From Lachnospiraceae bacterium (lineage in GTDB: Bacteria; Bacillota_A; Clostridia; Lachnospirales; Lachnospiraceae), in the NCBI GenBank assembly GCA_016287765.1, contig JAEEWS010000023.1, positions 1 to 39,649 of the forward strand: a stretch of 39,649 bases of DNA. The letters are read 5' to 3'. Below the pieces are notes generated by a model. It did no database searches, was not told the origin of the DNA, and saw nothing but the letters and a program-made list of their open reading frames with translations. The translations under genes and the position numbers were made by a program. How positions within the stretch are numbered: position 1 is the first letter of the stretch; each line of letters opens with the position of its first letter. This document shows, piece after piece, positions 14,420 through 23,879 of the stretch.

Positions 14420-16057
14420 ATGGGAGTATCAGAAAAAGCAAAGGAATTATCCGAGAAGAGGAAAGAGTTCAATAATGAGCTCAAAAAAGAAATGGAGCAG
14501 AAGTTCAATGAAAAGGTGAATGAAAAGCTCCCGTTTATCGAAGAGGACAGAAAAGCCAGAAAATATGCGGACGCTCATGAAAGAGACGTGCATATCAACA
14601 TCATCCTTGCTGCGGTTTGTTCCGTGCTTGCCTTGGCAAACGTTGCTATCCTCCTGTTCACAAAAAACCGGATGGTGCAGGAATACCCCTGGTGCAAGCC
14701 ATTTACCGTAGGTCTGGCTCTGGTGATGATAGGCTTCTGGGCTTGGATAGCCTTTGCGCAGAAGAAAAACGCCACCAAGTTCGGCCCTTATATTGCATAT
14801 ACCTTCGCGGGATATTACATTGCCATCATGCTTTTTACGGCAAACACCGCCTACACACTGCTTCTTGTTCCCGCAGTTTTTGTTTATATGCTTCACTATG
14901 ACAAAAAAAGAAGTCTCCGTACCGGAATGGGATCCGTCATTGTTATCTTCATTAAGATCGTGCTGTTCGCCAGCGTTTTGAAAGATTACTGTGATGTAAG
15001 GCCTGACGAACTCAATTCACAGATCGTTCTTCTTGTGGGACTCGGTGCTTCAATGGTCATCTTCCCTCTGATACTTGACGCTTTTAACCGTGATATCTTC
15101 GGTGCGATAGAAGACAAGGGAAGAGAGCAGGAAACACTTATGGCCGAAGTCCTTGAGATCGCTGACAAGGTAAAGGCAGGTGCGGGAGAAGTAGAGGGGC
15201 TTCTGAATTCTCTTGCGGAGTCTGCAGAAACTGTAAAGGGCGCCGTGTCCGAGGTTTCAAGCGCTGCAGAGACCAATACCCAGGAAGCTGAAAGGCAATC
15301 CGTTAAGACCAAGGAGATCCAGTCCTCTGTGGAGGATACTTCCGACAAAGCCCGTGAGCTTGCAGACATTGCGGATCAGGTAGGAAGTGAAGTTAAGGAA
15401 GGTATCGGTCATGTGGACAAGCTTAAAGAGAGTACCGTGGTGATCGAGGGTGTTACCAACAGAGTCGTTACCGAAATGAGTGAGCTGGTTAATAATATGC
15501 AGGAAATGAGAAACTTTGCGGATACCATCCTTTCCATTTCCAATCAGACCAACCTCCTTGCTCTTAACGCTTCCATAGAGAGCGCAAGAGCAGGTGAAGC
15601 AGGCAGAGGCTTTGCGGTTGTTGCCGAGCAGATCAGGCTTCTTTCCGAACAGACCAAGGCAGCTACCAACAGGATCGGCGAGATGATCGAAAACCTTACC
15701 GAGAAGTCTCGTCTGGTTTCGGACTCGATTAACGAATCCGTTCAGGCTACCAACGATCAGACACAACTGATCCAGGAGGTTAATGAAAACTTCACCGAGA
15801 CCGGAAACAAGATGCAGATCCTCGAGGAAAATGTCAAAGCCATTACGGAAAATATTTCAAACCTCATGAGTGCAAACCTTGAGATCGTTGAAAGCATCAG
15901 CCATCTTTCCGCATCCAGTGAAGAGATCGCCGCAGGAAGCCAGAACGTTACGGCTATTGCCACCAACAACGAGGAAGAGGCTTCCAGAGCCAAGACAAGA
16001 AACAACGAAGTTATTGCTACTGCCAACCAGCTGAACAAGTATCGGGTAAGAGGATAA
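14420..16057 (+). CDS. methyl-accepting chemotaxis protein, polytopic, without obvious sensor domain
   Basis: This 545-residue protein has a basic, coiled-coil N-terminus (1-50), about six hydrophobic segments (near 58-80, 93-113, 122-140, 144-160, 170-188 and 200-220) joined by short loops, and a long cytoplasmic coiled coil. The signalling tip reads [20 protein letters not shown] with [10 protein letters not shown] after it, the hallmark that contacts CheA/CheW. Classical receptors have two membrane helices around a periplasmic ligand domain; here there is none, so the stimulus may be sensed in the membrane. Ribosome site AAAGAGGTGATC is almost fully complementary to 16S rRNA. It is monocistronic with its own promoter and terminator. 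No flagellar genes are near. Confidence 0.92.
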   Translation: MGVSEKAKELSEKRKEFNNELKKEMEQKFNEKVNEKLPFIEEDRKARKYADAHERDVHINIILAAVCSVLALANVAILLFTKNRMVQEYPWCKPFTVGLALVMIGFWAWIAFAQKKNATKFGPYIAYTFAGYYIAIMLFTANTAYTLLLVPAVFVYMLHYDKKRSLRTGMGSVIVIFIKIVLFASVLKDYCDVRPDELNSQIVLLVGLGASMVIFPLILDAFNRDIFGAIEDKGREQETLMAEVLEIADKVKAGAGEVEGLLNSLAESAETVKGAVSEVSSAAETNTQEAERQSVKTKEIQSSVEDTSDKARELADIADQVGSEVKEGIGHVDKLKESTVVIEGVTNRVVTEMSELVNNMQEMRNFADTILSISNQTNLLALNASIESARAGEAGRGFAVVAEQIRLLSEQTKAATNRIGEMIENLTEKSRLVSDSINESVQATNDQTQLIQEVNENFTETGNKMQILEENVKAITENISNLMSANLEIVESISHLSASSEEIAAGSQNVTAIATNNEEEASRAKTRNNEVIATANQLNKYRVRG

Positions 16058-16139
16058 GCTTTAAGCTTATTGTTCATATGACCCGGTATACCACTAAGCA
16101 AATATTGGTGATAAAAAAACTATTAAACGGCAGACTTTA

Positions 16140-16175
16140 CCTGCATAAGTGTGATATACTTATGCAGGATTTTTT
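16140..16175 (+). terminator. intrinsic terminator of the chemoreceptor gene
   Basis: CCTGCATAAGT (16140-16150) and ACTTATGCAGG (16158-16168), perfect 11-bp stem, then A and six T (16170-16175). The next gene starts only 28 bases later and I see no convincing promoter between, so some read-through or a promoter inside the hairpin is possible. Confidence 0.9.
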
Positions 16176-16203
16176 ATCTACAGTAAAATTAACGGAGATC
16201 AAA

Positions 16204-17583
16204 ATGAAAAAATTAATATGTATAACAGCGATTCTCGCGGTGACGGCCATAGCCGCCTGCGGCAGTGAAGAATGCGATCAGGTTACGCCTACACCCTGGG
16301 TGGTGACCGCCACACCGACTCCCACTGTTGCACCCACCGATACTCCTACACCCACAGCTACGCTTACGCCCACTCCCGAACCCGACATTTTTGAGGGCGA
16401 AGAATATTTTAACCCCACAAATGCGCTGGAAGTCAAGCTGGACAAGTACTACAAGAGGTTTTTCACCAATGGTCTGCTCAGCACCGGAAACACTTATAGA
16501 CTCAGGGAAAAGCTGGCCAAGGCACAAAAAGGCGAAGAGACCGTGATCTGTTATCTGGGCGGTTCCGTGACCGAGGGCGAGGGCGCCTATGACAGGACTC
16601 CTCAGGGCTACAAGAAGGGATATGCTTATCTTTCCTACGAATACATCCGTGACAATTACGGTAAAGGTGACAACGTGAAGTACGTGAATGCCGCAATTTC
16701 CGGAACAGGCTCCGACCTGGGTATAGTCAGAGCCGACGAGGACGTGCTATCCTACAAGCCTGACATTATCTTTATCGAATTTGCCGTTAATAACGATAAT
16801 TCCATATACAATAAAATGACTTACGAAGGCCTGATCCGTAAGTTCCTGCAGGCGGAGAACGAGCCGGCGGTGATCCTGCTTTTCTCCGACGCAACATATG
16901 CAGGGCAGACCCAGACCTACATGAAGCCCATGGGAACCTACTACGATCTGCCCATGGTAAGCGTCCGTACCGGTCTTGAAGTTCCCAAGGCCATGAAGAC
17001 CATCGAGTGGAAGGACTACTCCAATGACACGGTTCATCCCAATCCCAACGGACATGCGCTTTACGCAAAGCTGGTGGCTTATCTCATAAAGGAGGCGGTA
17101 AAGGATACGGCCGACACATCCTATGCTTTCCCGGAAACCGCTTCACTTAAGGGTTGGGAAAAGTACGACAATGCGACTATGATCGATAATTCCGATGCAG
17201 CGGGGCTTGTGGTGGATACGGGTTGCTTTGAAGCGACTACCACCAGATTCTCCTCCACCGGAAATTCCGATAACCACGCGCTCCTTAACGGTTGGACCAG
17301 GAAAGCGAATTCTGCCGGAGAAATGAAGCTTTCCCTGACCTGCACCGGATTCATCATCGTTGTGAAGCAGACGAGTGCAGCCAAAGAGACCGCTCTGGAT
17401 GTGTACGTGGACGGTAAACTCAAGACCACGGTGCTGACGGCCAAGAGTGGCGCCTGGAATAATCCGGTTACTTCTTTGGTCATAAATACCGACGAAGCGG
17501 CGGCTCACGAGATCGTGATAAAGCCCGCGGCAGGCAGCGAAGGCGCCAACCAGACCATATTGGCATTCGCTTACACAGACTAG
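16204..17583 (+). CDS. SGNH/GDSL-hydrolase lipoprotein (probable carbohydrate esterase)
   Basis: The 459-residue product from the ATG at 16204 begins with a lipoprotein signal peptide (MKKLICITAILAVTAIAAC, lipid Cys19), then a Thr-Pro linker (about 27-60), an SGNH hydrolase domain and a C-terminal beta-sandwich-like domain from about 300. Catalytic blocks are visible: Ser121 in GGSVTEG, SGTGSDLG, the Asn block FAVNND, and Asp275/His278 in NDTVHPNPNGH. Such enzymes remove acetyl groups from xylan, other glycans or peptidoglycan. A frame open further upstream (to 16078) runs through the terminator and is rejected. Extracellular and membrane-anchored, it may work upstream of the GH3 glucosidase, which follows in the same direction. 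Confidence 0.88.
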   Translation: MKKLICITAILAVTAIAACGSEECDQVTPTPWVVTATPTPTVAPTDTPTPTATLTPTPEPDIFEGEEYFNPTNALEVKLDKYYKRFFTNGLLSTGNTYRLREKLAKAQKGEETVICYLGGSVTEGEGAYDRTPQGYKKGYAYLSYEYIRDNYGKGDNVKYVNAAISGTGSDLGIVRADEDVLSYKPDIIFIEFAVNNDNSIYNKMTYEGLIRKFLQAENEPAVILLFSDATYAGQTQTYMKPMGTYYDLPMVSVRTGLEVPKAMKTIEWKDYSNDTVHPNPNGHALYAKLVAYLIKEAVKDTADTSYAFPETASLKGWEKYDNATMIDNSDAAGLVVDTGCFEATTTRFSSTGNSDNHALLNGWTRKANSAGEMKLSLTCTGFIIVVKQTSAAKETALDVYVDGKLKTTVLTAKSGAWNNPVTSLVINTDEAAAHEIVIKPAAGSEGANQTILAFAYTD

Positions 17584-17742
17584 TACAGCATACGCAAAAT
17601 AACTAGACTAATGCGCAGAATGCTTGCTTGAATGCGCGTGCATGAAAACGCAGGTGTAGCGGGCTACTCCGAGGCTTTCATGTGCGGGCAGTCGGGTAAG
17701 CATGCAAGCATTCGGTATAGTTATTTTGTGAATGATGTACTA
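17581..17742. repeat. 162-bp imperfect palindrome (MITE-like element or structured RNA)
   Basis: Two 80-base arms (17581-17660, 17663-17742) are mutually complementary in blocks: TAGTACA with TGTACTA-type ends, AAAATAACTA (17597-17606) with TAGTTATTTT, GAATGCTTGC with GCAAGCATTC, ATGAAA with TTTCAT, and GTAGC with GCTAC at the apex, with internal loops between. The outer edge includes the TAG stop codon of the SGNH gene. It shares no visible sequence with the GGGGACGGGG family. It could be a miniature inverted-repeat element or a folded 3' structure. Confidence 0.7.
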
Positions 17743-17794
17743 AACTGTACACGCCGGGCGACCGACAGCAAAGAGAAAAGATGAGGGTAAAATT

Positions 17795-20152
17795 ATGAAA
17801 GGTGAAGCTATTGAAAGTTTAAAACCTTTGTGCAGGAAGGCTGCGGCTGATTCCGCGGTGCTTCTCAGAAATTTTGAGGATTTCCTTCCCCTTAAGGAGG
17901 GGGACAAGGTGGCTTTGTTCGGAAGAGGCGGATACGAGTACACCAAATGCGGAACAGGCTCCGGCGGTAACGTGAACGTCCGGGAGACACCTTCTGTGGC
18001 CGATGGCCTTAGAGCCAACGGCATTAAGGGTATAGACAAAAAAGTAGAAAAATTGTGGCTTGAGCATATATCTTCTCATCCCTTTGATAACGGAGAAGAG
18101 GGGAAATTTGCCACCGAGCCCCGTTCCCAGGTGGAGCTGAGACTCTCCGAAAAGGATATCGAAGGGGCTGACAAGAGAAACGAGAAGGCATTGATCTTCA
18201 TTTCCCGCCGTGCGGGAGAAGAGAAGGAAGTGCTGGATGCCCCGGGAAGCTTCAGGCTTTCCGCGGAAGAAAAGCGGCTGATCGGTCTGGTTACCCGTGT
18301 GTTCTCTCATGTGGGCCTGATCTTCAATACCTCCCATATCATGGATATGTCCTGGACAGATGAGGCCTGGTGCCATGGCAGGATCGACGCGATCATGTAT
18401 GCCTGGACCGGCGGAAGCGAGGGCGGAAACGGGCTTGCGGATGTGCTGTCCGGCGTGGTGACGCCTTCGGGACATCTGGCAGATACAGTGTCCATGCGGC
18501 TTTCGGATCATCTTTCCGACAAGAATTTCGGAGACCCCAGGGAAAATTTTTACGAAGAGGATATTTATGTCGGTTACCGCTACTTCGAAACCTTTAATCC
18601 CAAGGCGGTGCTTTATCCCTTTGGCTTTGGCCTGTCCTACACGGATTTTGCCCTGTCGGATCTTAAGGCTGAGTTTAAGGACGGTTTTAAAGTCACAGGT
18701 ACAGTTAAAAATACAGGAAATTATAAGGGCGCCCAGGTGTTGCAGGTCTATTTCTCCGCACCCAAGGGGAAACTGGGCCGTCCCGAGCGGGAACTCATAG
18801 GTTTTGTGAAGACCAAGGTGCTTGAGCCCGGTGAAGAAGAGACCCTGACCGTAACCTTTAAGGAAGAGGAAATGGCAGCCTACGATGATTCCGGTATTAC
18901 GGGCAACAAGAGCTGCTATGTGCTTGAAAGCGGTGTATACCGTATTTTTGCGGGCTTTGATGTAAGAAGCGCCAGAGAAGTGGCGCTCACCGGCAGAAAG
19001 AAAAAGCATGAGATCACGGAAACCCGGGTGGTTAGGGCCTGCGAAGAGGCTATGGCACCCACGGAACCCTTCATCCGCCTTAAAGCTACGGATTGCGGCG
19101 CAGCCTATGAAAATGTGCCTCTCGGAACAGTGGATCTCGCCAAAAGGATAGAAGAGCGTCTGCCCGAGAGTCTGCCGAAGTGCGATAAGAAGGTTACCTT
19201 TGAAGATGTAAAGAGTGGCAAAGCCACAGTCTCGGACTTTGTTTCAGGCCTTGAGATCAGGGACCTTTGCGGTCTTGTCAGGGGTGAAGGTACCGACAGC
19301 CCCTTTGTTACCCCCGGCACAGCCTCTGCTTTCGGAGGACTTACAAGGAACTTAAGGGCAGCGGGAGTTCCGGCTGTTTGCTGTGCCGACGGGCCCAGCG
19401 GCCTTCATATGAAAAAGGGTCTGTATGCCACGCAGATCCCTTCCGCCACATCCCTTGCATGTACCTGGGACACTGAACTGGTTAAGAAATTATATGCAGG
19501 TATCGGAGAAGAAATGAGCCTTAACAACATCGAGGTTCTTCTCGGACCCGGCATGAACATACACAGACATCCTCTCTGCGGCAGAAATTTTGAGTACTTC
19601 TCGGAAGATCCTTATCTTACGGGAAAGATGGCCTGCGCAGCGGTGGAAGGTGTTGCAAAAAGCGGTCATCAGGCAGTGATCAAGCATTTTTGCGCCAATT
19701 CCCAGGAAGTGGGCAGGTTCTACGAGAATAACGTGATCTCGGAGCGCGCCCTCAGGGAGATCTATCTGAAAGCCTTTGAAACAGCGGTAAAGGAAGGTCA
19801 TGCCAAGTCGATAATGACTTCCTATAACATGGTTAACGGCCATCACACTTCGGCCTACTACGACCTCACGGAGACCATTCTCCGCAAGGAATGGGGCTTC
19901 ACAGGCATGGTGATGACCGACTGGTGGGCACGCCTCAACGACGTGGTGAAGGGCGGCTTCGAGCACAACATGACCGATGTCCGTTCCATGGTCCGCGCCC
20001 AAAACGACATCTACATGTGCGTAGACCACGGCACCGCCGAGACCAACGCCCGGGGCGATAACCTGGAAGCCTCCCTTAAGGACGGCAGTCTCACCCGTGC
20101 AGAGTTGGAGCAGTGCGCGGTCCACATCCTGGACTTTATTTTGCAACTGTAA
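17795..20152 (+). CDS. glycoside hydrolase family 3 with reversed domain order (beta-glucosidase-like)
   Basis: In this 785-residue protein the usual GH3 order is inverted. Residues about 10-275 are the alpha/beta sandwich (C-terminal in most GH3), about 280-400 a fibronectin-III-like domain (LQVYFSAPKGKLGRPERELI), and about 480-785 the catalytic barrel (GVPAVCCADGPSGLHM, NIEVLLGPGMNIHRHPLCGR, IKHFCANSQE). The nucleophile is Asp709 in MVMTDWW. This arrangement is known from rumen Firmicutes such as Butyrivibrio fibrisolvens BglA. No signal peptide, so it is cytoplasmic and probably acts on imported oligosaccharides. Ribosome site GAGGG. The exact glycosidic specificity is not clear from sequence. 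Confidence 0.93.
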   Translation: MKGEAIESLKPLCRKAAADSAVLLRNFEDFLPLKEGDKVALFGRGGYEYTKCGTGSGGNVNVRETPSVADGLRANGIKGIDKKVEKLWLEHISSHPFDNGEEGKFATEPRSQVELRLSEKDIEGADKRNEKALIFISRRAGEEKEVLDAPGSFRLSAEEKRLIGLVTRVFSHVGLIFNTSHIMDMSWTDEAWCHGRIDAIMYAWTGGSEGGNGLADVLSGVVTPSGHLADTVSMRLSDHLSDKNFGDPRENFYEEDIYVGYRYFETFNPKAVLYPFGFGLSYTDFALSDLKAEFKDGFKVTGTVKNTGNYKGAQVLQVYFSAPKGKLGRPERELIGFVKTKVLEPGEEETLTVTFKEEEMAAYDDSGITGNKSCYVLESGVYRIFAGFDVRSAREVALTGRKKKHEITETRVVRACEEAMAPTEPFIRLKATDCGAAYENVPLGTVDLAKRIEERLPESLPKCDKKVTFEDVKSGKATVSDFVSGLEIRDLCGLVRGEGTDSPFVTPGTASAFGGLTRNLRAAGVPAVCCADGPSGLHMKKGLYATQIPSATSLACTWDTELVKKLYAGIGEEMSLNNIEVLLGPGMNIHRHPLCGRNFEYFSEDPYLTGKMACAAVEGVAKSGHQAVIKHFCANSQEVGRFYENNVISERALREIYLKAFETAVKEGHAKSIMTSYNMVNGHHTSAYYDLTETILRKEWGFTGMVMTDWWARLNDVVKGGFEHNMTDVRSMVRAQNDIYMCVDHGTAETNARGDNLEASLKDGSLTRAELEQCAVHILDFILQL

Positions 20153-20177
20153 ATGAGCCGTGGTGTTCCGGCGGTAA

Positions 20178-20580
20178 AATGAACCCCGGGGACGGGGTTA
20201 GTGGTTCATTTTTGGCCCAGCAGTTATTTTTTGCCACCGGAGCCACTTTTTTGAACCCCGGGGACGGGGTTATAGGTTCATTTTTGTGACCCAATTGAAA
20301 TATTTGGCACTGAGAGTCATATAGAGACTGCTTGGTGCCCCTTTTTTGTATGAAAAATATTGACTCAACTGAAATATTTTGTGATCTGGGTCAAATGCAG
20401 GATTGCCCGAACCTTCTTTGGGGAAATAAATGTTGACTCTGTAGGGAATTTTTGCAGATAGAGCCACTTTTTTGAACCCCTAACCCCGTCCCCAAAGGTT
20501 CATTTTGGCCCAGCAGCTATTTTTTGCCACAGGGCCACTTTTTTGAACCCCTAACCCCGTCCCCGGGGTTCATTTTACGG
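20178..20580. repeat. GGGGACGGGG repeat cluster E, full mosaic element
   Basis: Cores at 20188-20197 (+), 20260-20269 (+), 20484-20493 (-) and 20555-20564 (-): two forward caps, an internal body of about 200 bases, and two reverse caps. The body (TGACCCAATTGAAATATTTGG, TTGGTGCCCCTTTTTTGTA, TTGACTCAACTGAAATATTT, AATAAATGTTGACTCTGTAG) closely matches 23520-23700. The segment TGGCCC (20506-20511) to GGGCCA (20532-20537) followed by six T resembles an intrinsic terminator. It fills the gap between the GH3 gene and the tldD promoter. Confidence 0.9.
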
Positions 20581-20586
20581 AGATAC

Positions 20587-20615
20587 TTTACTACCTGGCC
20601 GGGTTATGTTATACT
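20587..20615 (+). promoter_or_regulatory. extended -10 promoter of tldDE
   Basis: TTTACT (20587-20592), 17-base spacer, then TATACT (20610-20615) preceded by TGT, an extended -10. It begins just after repeat cluster E ends. Confidence 0.65.
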
Positions 20616-20677
20616 TAAATGTCATTCGTTGAAATATTAACGAGATGAAAGACAGAGAATGAAAGGAGTTATTTCTA

Positions 20678-22108
20678 ATGAAAAAGCTTGAACACAGCAA
20701 ATACATTCTAGCTATTAAGCCTGTGCTGAAGAAGCTGTTGGGGGAAGTTTTAAAGAAGTTCCCTTATGCTTCGATCCTTGCGGTGGATTCCAAGGGAAAC
20801 TACTATTCCTCTTCCAAAGCAGGCATTTCCATTACACAGGTTCCCAGATACTCCAATTGCGGTTTTGTCATCAAAGCATATGACGGCAATGCCTATGGCG
20901 AGTATTCCTTTAATGATATCAGTGAGGCAAAGATCCCCGAGATACTTAAGAAACTGGACGAGGTCATGAGCCTTAAGTCAGTTGCAAAGAAGGGACTCAC
21001 ACTTTGCGAATATAAGCAGATGAAGGACGATCCCTGCACCTTTGATGATGCAAGCAGCTATGAAAAGGCACCCTGGGAAATGGGTGACGATAAGATCGTT
21101 GCCAAGCTTACCTCTCTTAAGGAAGGCCTTATGAAGCAGGATGAGAGGATCATCGATGCCGGCGCAAGGATCAATTACCAGCGCTACACCAAGCTCTTCC
21201 TTTCGCCCAATAAGGACATGATCCAGAGCAATATGTGGGTAGAGGCCTATCTTACTGTTGTGGCAAAAGAGGGCGAGACCTTGCGCAACACTTATTCCAC
21301 CTTCTCCGGTCTTTGCGGCTTTGAGGTTATGGATGATATGGAGCGCGACATCAAGAAGACCTGTGATACCGTCATCGATCTCCTTCACGCGGAGCCCATC
21401 AAGCCCGGCACCTACACCTGCATCTGCAATCCTCACGTTACGGGCATGATCGTTCACGAAGCCTTTGGCCACGGCGTTGAGATGGATATGTTCGTTAAGG
21501 ACAGAGCTCTCGCTCAGCAGTACATCGGTAAGCGCGTTGCCTCCGACCTTGTTACCATGCATGACAGCGGAAATGCGGTTGAGCAGTGTGGCAGCTACTT
21601 CTTCGACGATGAAGGTGTTCTCGCTCACGATACCGTGATCATTGAAAAAGGCATATTAAAAGCCGGCATGTCGGATGCTCAGTCCGCTATGTACCTTGGC
21701 ACCGAGCCTACAGGTAACGGCAAGCGCGAGTCTTACAAGCGCAAGGCTTACACCCGTATGACCAACACCTACTTTGAAGCAGGCAATGACAAGCTTGAGG
21801 ACATGATTGCCTCCGTTAAGGACGGCCTCTTCCTTGAGTGTCCCACCTCCGGCATGGAGGATCCCAAGAACTGGGGTATCCAGATGATGGTTGACATGGC
21901 CCGCGAGATCAAGGACGGCAAGTTCACCGGCAAGATCTATTCGCCCTGCATACTTTCCGGCTACGTTCCCGATCTGCTCCGGTCCATCTCCATGGTCAGC
22001 AATACCTTCGAGCTTTCCGGCACAGGCGCTTGCGGCAAGGGCTACAAGGAACTTGTAAAGGTTTCCGACGGCGGTCCTTATATCAAGGCAGAGATCAGGT
22101 TAGGATAA
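20678..22108 (+). CDS. tldD: TldD metalloprotease subunit
   Basis: A 476-residue member of the TldD/PmbA family. The zinc motif HEAFGH (His260, His264) followed by GVEMD is present, as in catalytic TldD subunits, which pair with TldE to degrade unfolded peptides or mature small modified peptides such as microcins. The C-terminal beta-rich portion (MSNTFELSG-like VSNTFELSGTGACGKG) is typical. ATG preceded by AAAGGAG. Twelve bases separate it from the tldE gene, so the two form one operon. No peptide precursor gene is evident next to it. Confidence 0.93.
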   Translation: MKKLEHSKYILAIKPVLKKLLGEVLKKFPYASILAVDSKGNYYSSSKAGISITQVPRYSNCGFVIKAYDGNAYGEYSFNDISEAKIPEILKKLDEVMSLKSVAKKGLTLCEYKQMKDDPCTFDDASSYEKAPWEMGDDKIVAKLTSLKEGLMKQDERIIDAGARINYQRYTKLFLSPNKDMIQSNMWVEAYLTVVAKEGETLRNTYSTFSGLCGFEVMDDMERDIKKTCDTVIDLLHAEPIKPGTYTCICNPHVTGMIVHEAFGHGVEMDMFVKDRALAQQYIGKRVASDLVTMHDSGNAVEQCGSYFFDDEGVLAHDTVIIEKGILKAGMSDAQSAMYLGTEPTGNGKRESYKRKAYTRMTNTYFEAGNDKLEDMIASVKDGLFLECPTSGMEDPKNWGIQMMVDMAREIKDGKFTGKIYSPCILSGYVPDLLRSISMVSNTFELSGTGACGKGYKELVKVSDGGPYIKAEIRLG

Positions 22109-22120
22109 GGAGGGGACAGT

Positions 22121-23401
22121 ATGATCGAGAAGATTTTAAAGGCCTTAAAAGCCAATAATATAGGCATATACAGACTCAACGATGTAACTACTGAGTCCAC
22201 CGAAGTTTTCTTTGTAAAGAAGAGACTTGATACAAGAAGAATATGCAACACCGAGACCGTAAAGGTAACGGTTTATAAGGATTTTGAAAAAGACGGAGTG
22301 AGATTATTAGGTAATGCAGACTTTTCCGTAGAGCCTTCCGCAACAGAGGAAGAGATCTCCGAAATGGTTAAGAAAGCCTATCTTTCCGCAGGCTTTGTTA
22401 CCAACAAGTACTATGATATAGCTGAAAAGCTGGTCAGTGATACAGTTATCATGAAGAGCGATATCGCCGGGGTTTCCGCCGAAGAAGCAGTGGATAAGAT
22501 GGTGGAAGCTCTCTATAAAAATGATACCGACAGTAATACCTTCGTTAACTCCGCAGAGTTCTTCGTTACCAAGGATACTGTAAGGATAATGAACAGTAAC
22601 GGCGTCGACGTTGGATATGTCAAGTACGGCGTCAATGGCGAATTTGTATGCCAGTGCAAGAGCCCCGAGGACGTGGAGACCTATGCAAGCTTTGCTTACG
22701 ACGATCTTGAGACGGAGCAGCTGGCGGAGAAGGTTAAGGAAACCCTGCAGATGACAAAGGACAGAGCCGTTGCGGTCAAGAATCCCGTTAACGGAAACTG
22801 CAATGTGGTCCTTGCGAATGACTACGCCTACGATGTATACGGTGTTTTTGGTGAGAAGAACGCCGCACCTTACAAATTCCTGGGATACTTTGATACCGAG
22901 ATCGGTAAGAGCATTCAGGGCGAGGATATCGTTGGCGACAAGATCACCATGGATTTTATCGCTACCACACCTTTCTCTGCTGAAGGCATTAAGATGGAGG
23001 ACATCAAGGGCATCGACAAGGGTGTGCTCTGCAATTACACCGGCGATCTTCGTTACTGCCAATACATCGGCGTAAAGCCCACAGGCTACTACAGCAAGAC
23101 CCGTGTCGAAAGCGGCTCCATGAGCTTTGCGGACATGAAGAAGCAGGTCGGCCTCTATGTGGTGAACTTCTCCGACTTCCAGGTGGATCCGATCCTGGGC
23201 GTTTTCCGCGGCGAGATCCGTCTGGCCTACTACAACGACGGCTCAAAAGTTATCCCCGTTACCGGCGGTTCCGTAAACGGCATCATCAACGAAGTGCAGA
23301 AGAACTTCAACCTTTCCGTTGAAAGGCAGGACAACAAGCAGGTTTCCGGCCCTAAGGCCATCTTCATGAGAAATGTTGCGGTTGCAGGCTGCGAGGAATA
23401 A
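22121..23401 (+). CDS. tldE: TldE/PmbA, non-catalytic partner of TldD
   Basis: This 426-residue protein shares the TldD/PmbA fold but has no HExxxH motif, as expected for the inactive partner of the heterodimer. Family features include an N-terminal helical part, the TLQMTKDRAVAVKNPVNGNC region that aligns with the TldD segment before its zinc motif, and a C-terminal block (NFSDFQVDPILGVFRGEIRLAYYNDG). An AAGGAGGGG site precedes the ATG. It ends just before repeat cluster F, whose internal hairpin may terminate the operon. Confidence 0.9.
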   Translation: MIEKILKALKANNIGIYRLNDVTTESTEVFFVKKRLDTRRICNTETVKVTVYKDFEKDGVRLLGNADFSVEPSATEEEISEMVKKAYLSAGFVTNKYYDIAEKLVSDTVIMKSDIAGVSAEEAVDKMVEALYKNDTDSNTFVNSAEFFVTKDTVRIMNSNGVDVGYVKYGVNGEFVCQCKSPEDVETYASFAYDDLETEQLAEKVKETLQMTKDRAVAVKNPVNGNCNVVLANDYAYDVYGVFGEKNAAPYKFLGYFDTEIGKSIQGEDIVGDKITMDFIATTPFSAEGIKMEDIKGIDKGVLCNYTGDLRYCQYIGVKPTGYYSKTRVESGSMSFADMKKQVGLYVVNFSDFQVDPILGVFRGEIRLAYYNDGSKVIPVTGGSVNGIINEVQKNFNLSVERQDNKQVSGPKAIFMRNVAVAGCEE

Positions 23402-23412
23402 TATACTAAATT

Positions 23413-23775
23413 TTGAACCCCGGGGACGGGGTTAGTGGTTCATTTTGTGGCTCAGGCGTATTTTTTCGCTATCTGGGCCACTTTTTTGATACCCGGGGAC
23501 GGGGTTAGTGGTTCATTTTTGTGGCTCAATTGAAATATTTTGCACAGAGAGTCACATAAAGATGGCTTGGTGCCGCTTTTTTGTGAGAAAAATGTTGACT
23601 CAATTGATATTATTTGCGCTCAGAGTCAAATAATGGATTGCCGGAACTCTTTTGGGAGTGATAAATGTTGACTCAGAGGGGAGTTTTTGCCGGTAGAGTC
23701 ACTTTTTTGAACCCCTAACCCCGTCCCCGGGGTTCATTATTGACTGAGTCACTAAAATGAACCCTCGGGGGGGCA
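23413..23775. repeat. GGGGACGGGG repeat cluster F, mosaic element
   Basis: Cores at 23422-23431 (+), 23495-23504 (+) and 23719-23728 (-), plus a degenerate copy near 23757-23771 (AATGAACCCTCGGGGGGG). The body from about 23520 to 23705 is a paralogue of the body of cluster E, with scattered substitutions and small indels. The remaining 100 bases up to the ABC gene are A/T-rich and show no clear promoter. Confidence 0.9.
23447..23487 (+). terminator. terminator-like hairpin inside repeat cluster F
   Basis: GTGGCTCAG (23447-23455) pairs with CTGGGCCAC (23473-23481) with one wobble; inside it GCG pairs with CGC. Six T follow (23482-23487). It lies 46 bases after the tldE stop codon. Confidence 0.7.
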
Positions 23776-23879
23776 TTTTTTCCCACTTATCGCAAAAAAA
23801 TTACCACTAAGTAATTAAACATTGTTTTTTAAAACCACTTGTGTTAATTTATGGAAAACCAAAAAGGGGGTTGTCTTTT

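Noticed and set aside
17819..19009. Long minus-strand frame of 396 codons inside the GH3 gene
   Set aside because: It lies wholly within a gene with clear family motifs, has no recognisable domain, and arises from codon bias on the other strand.
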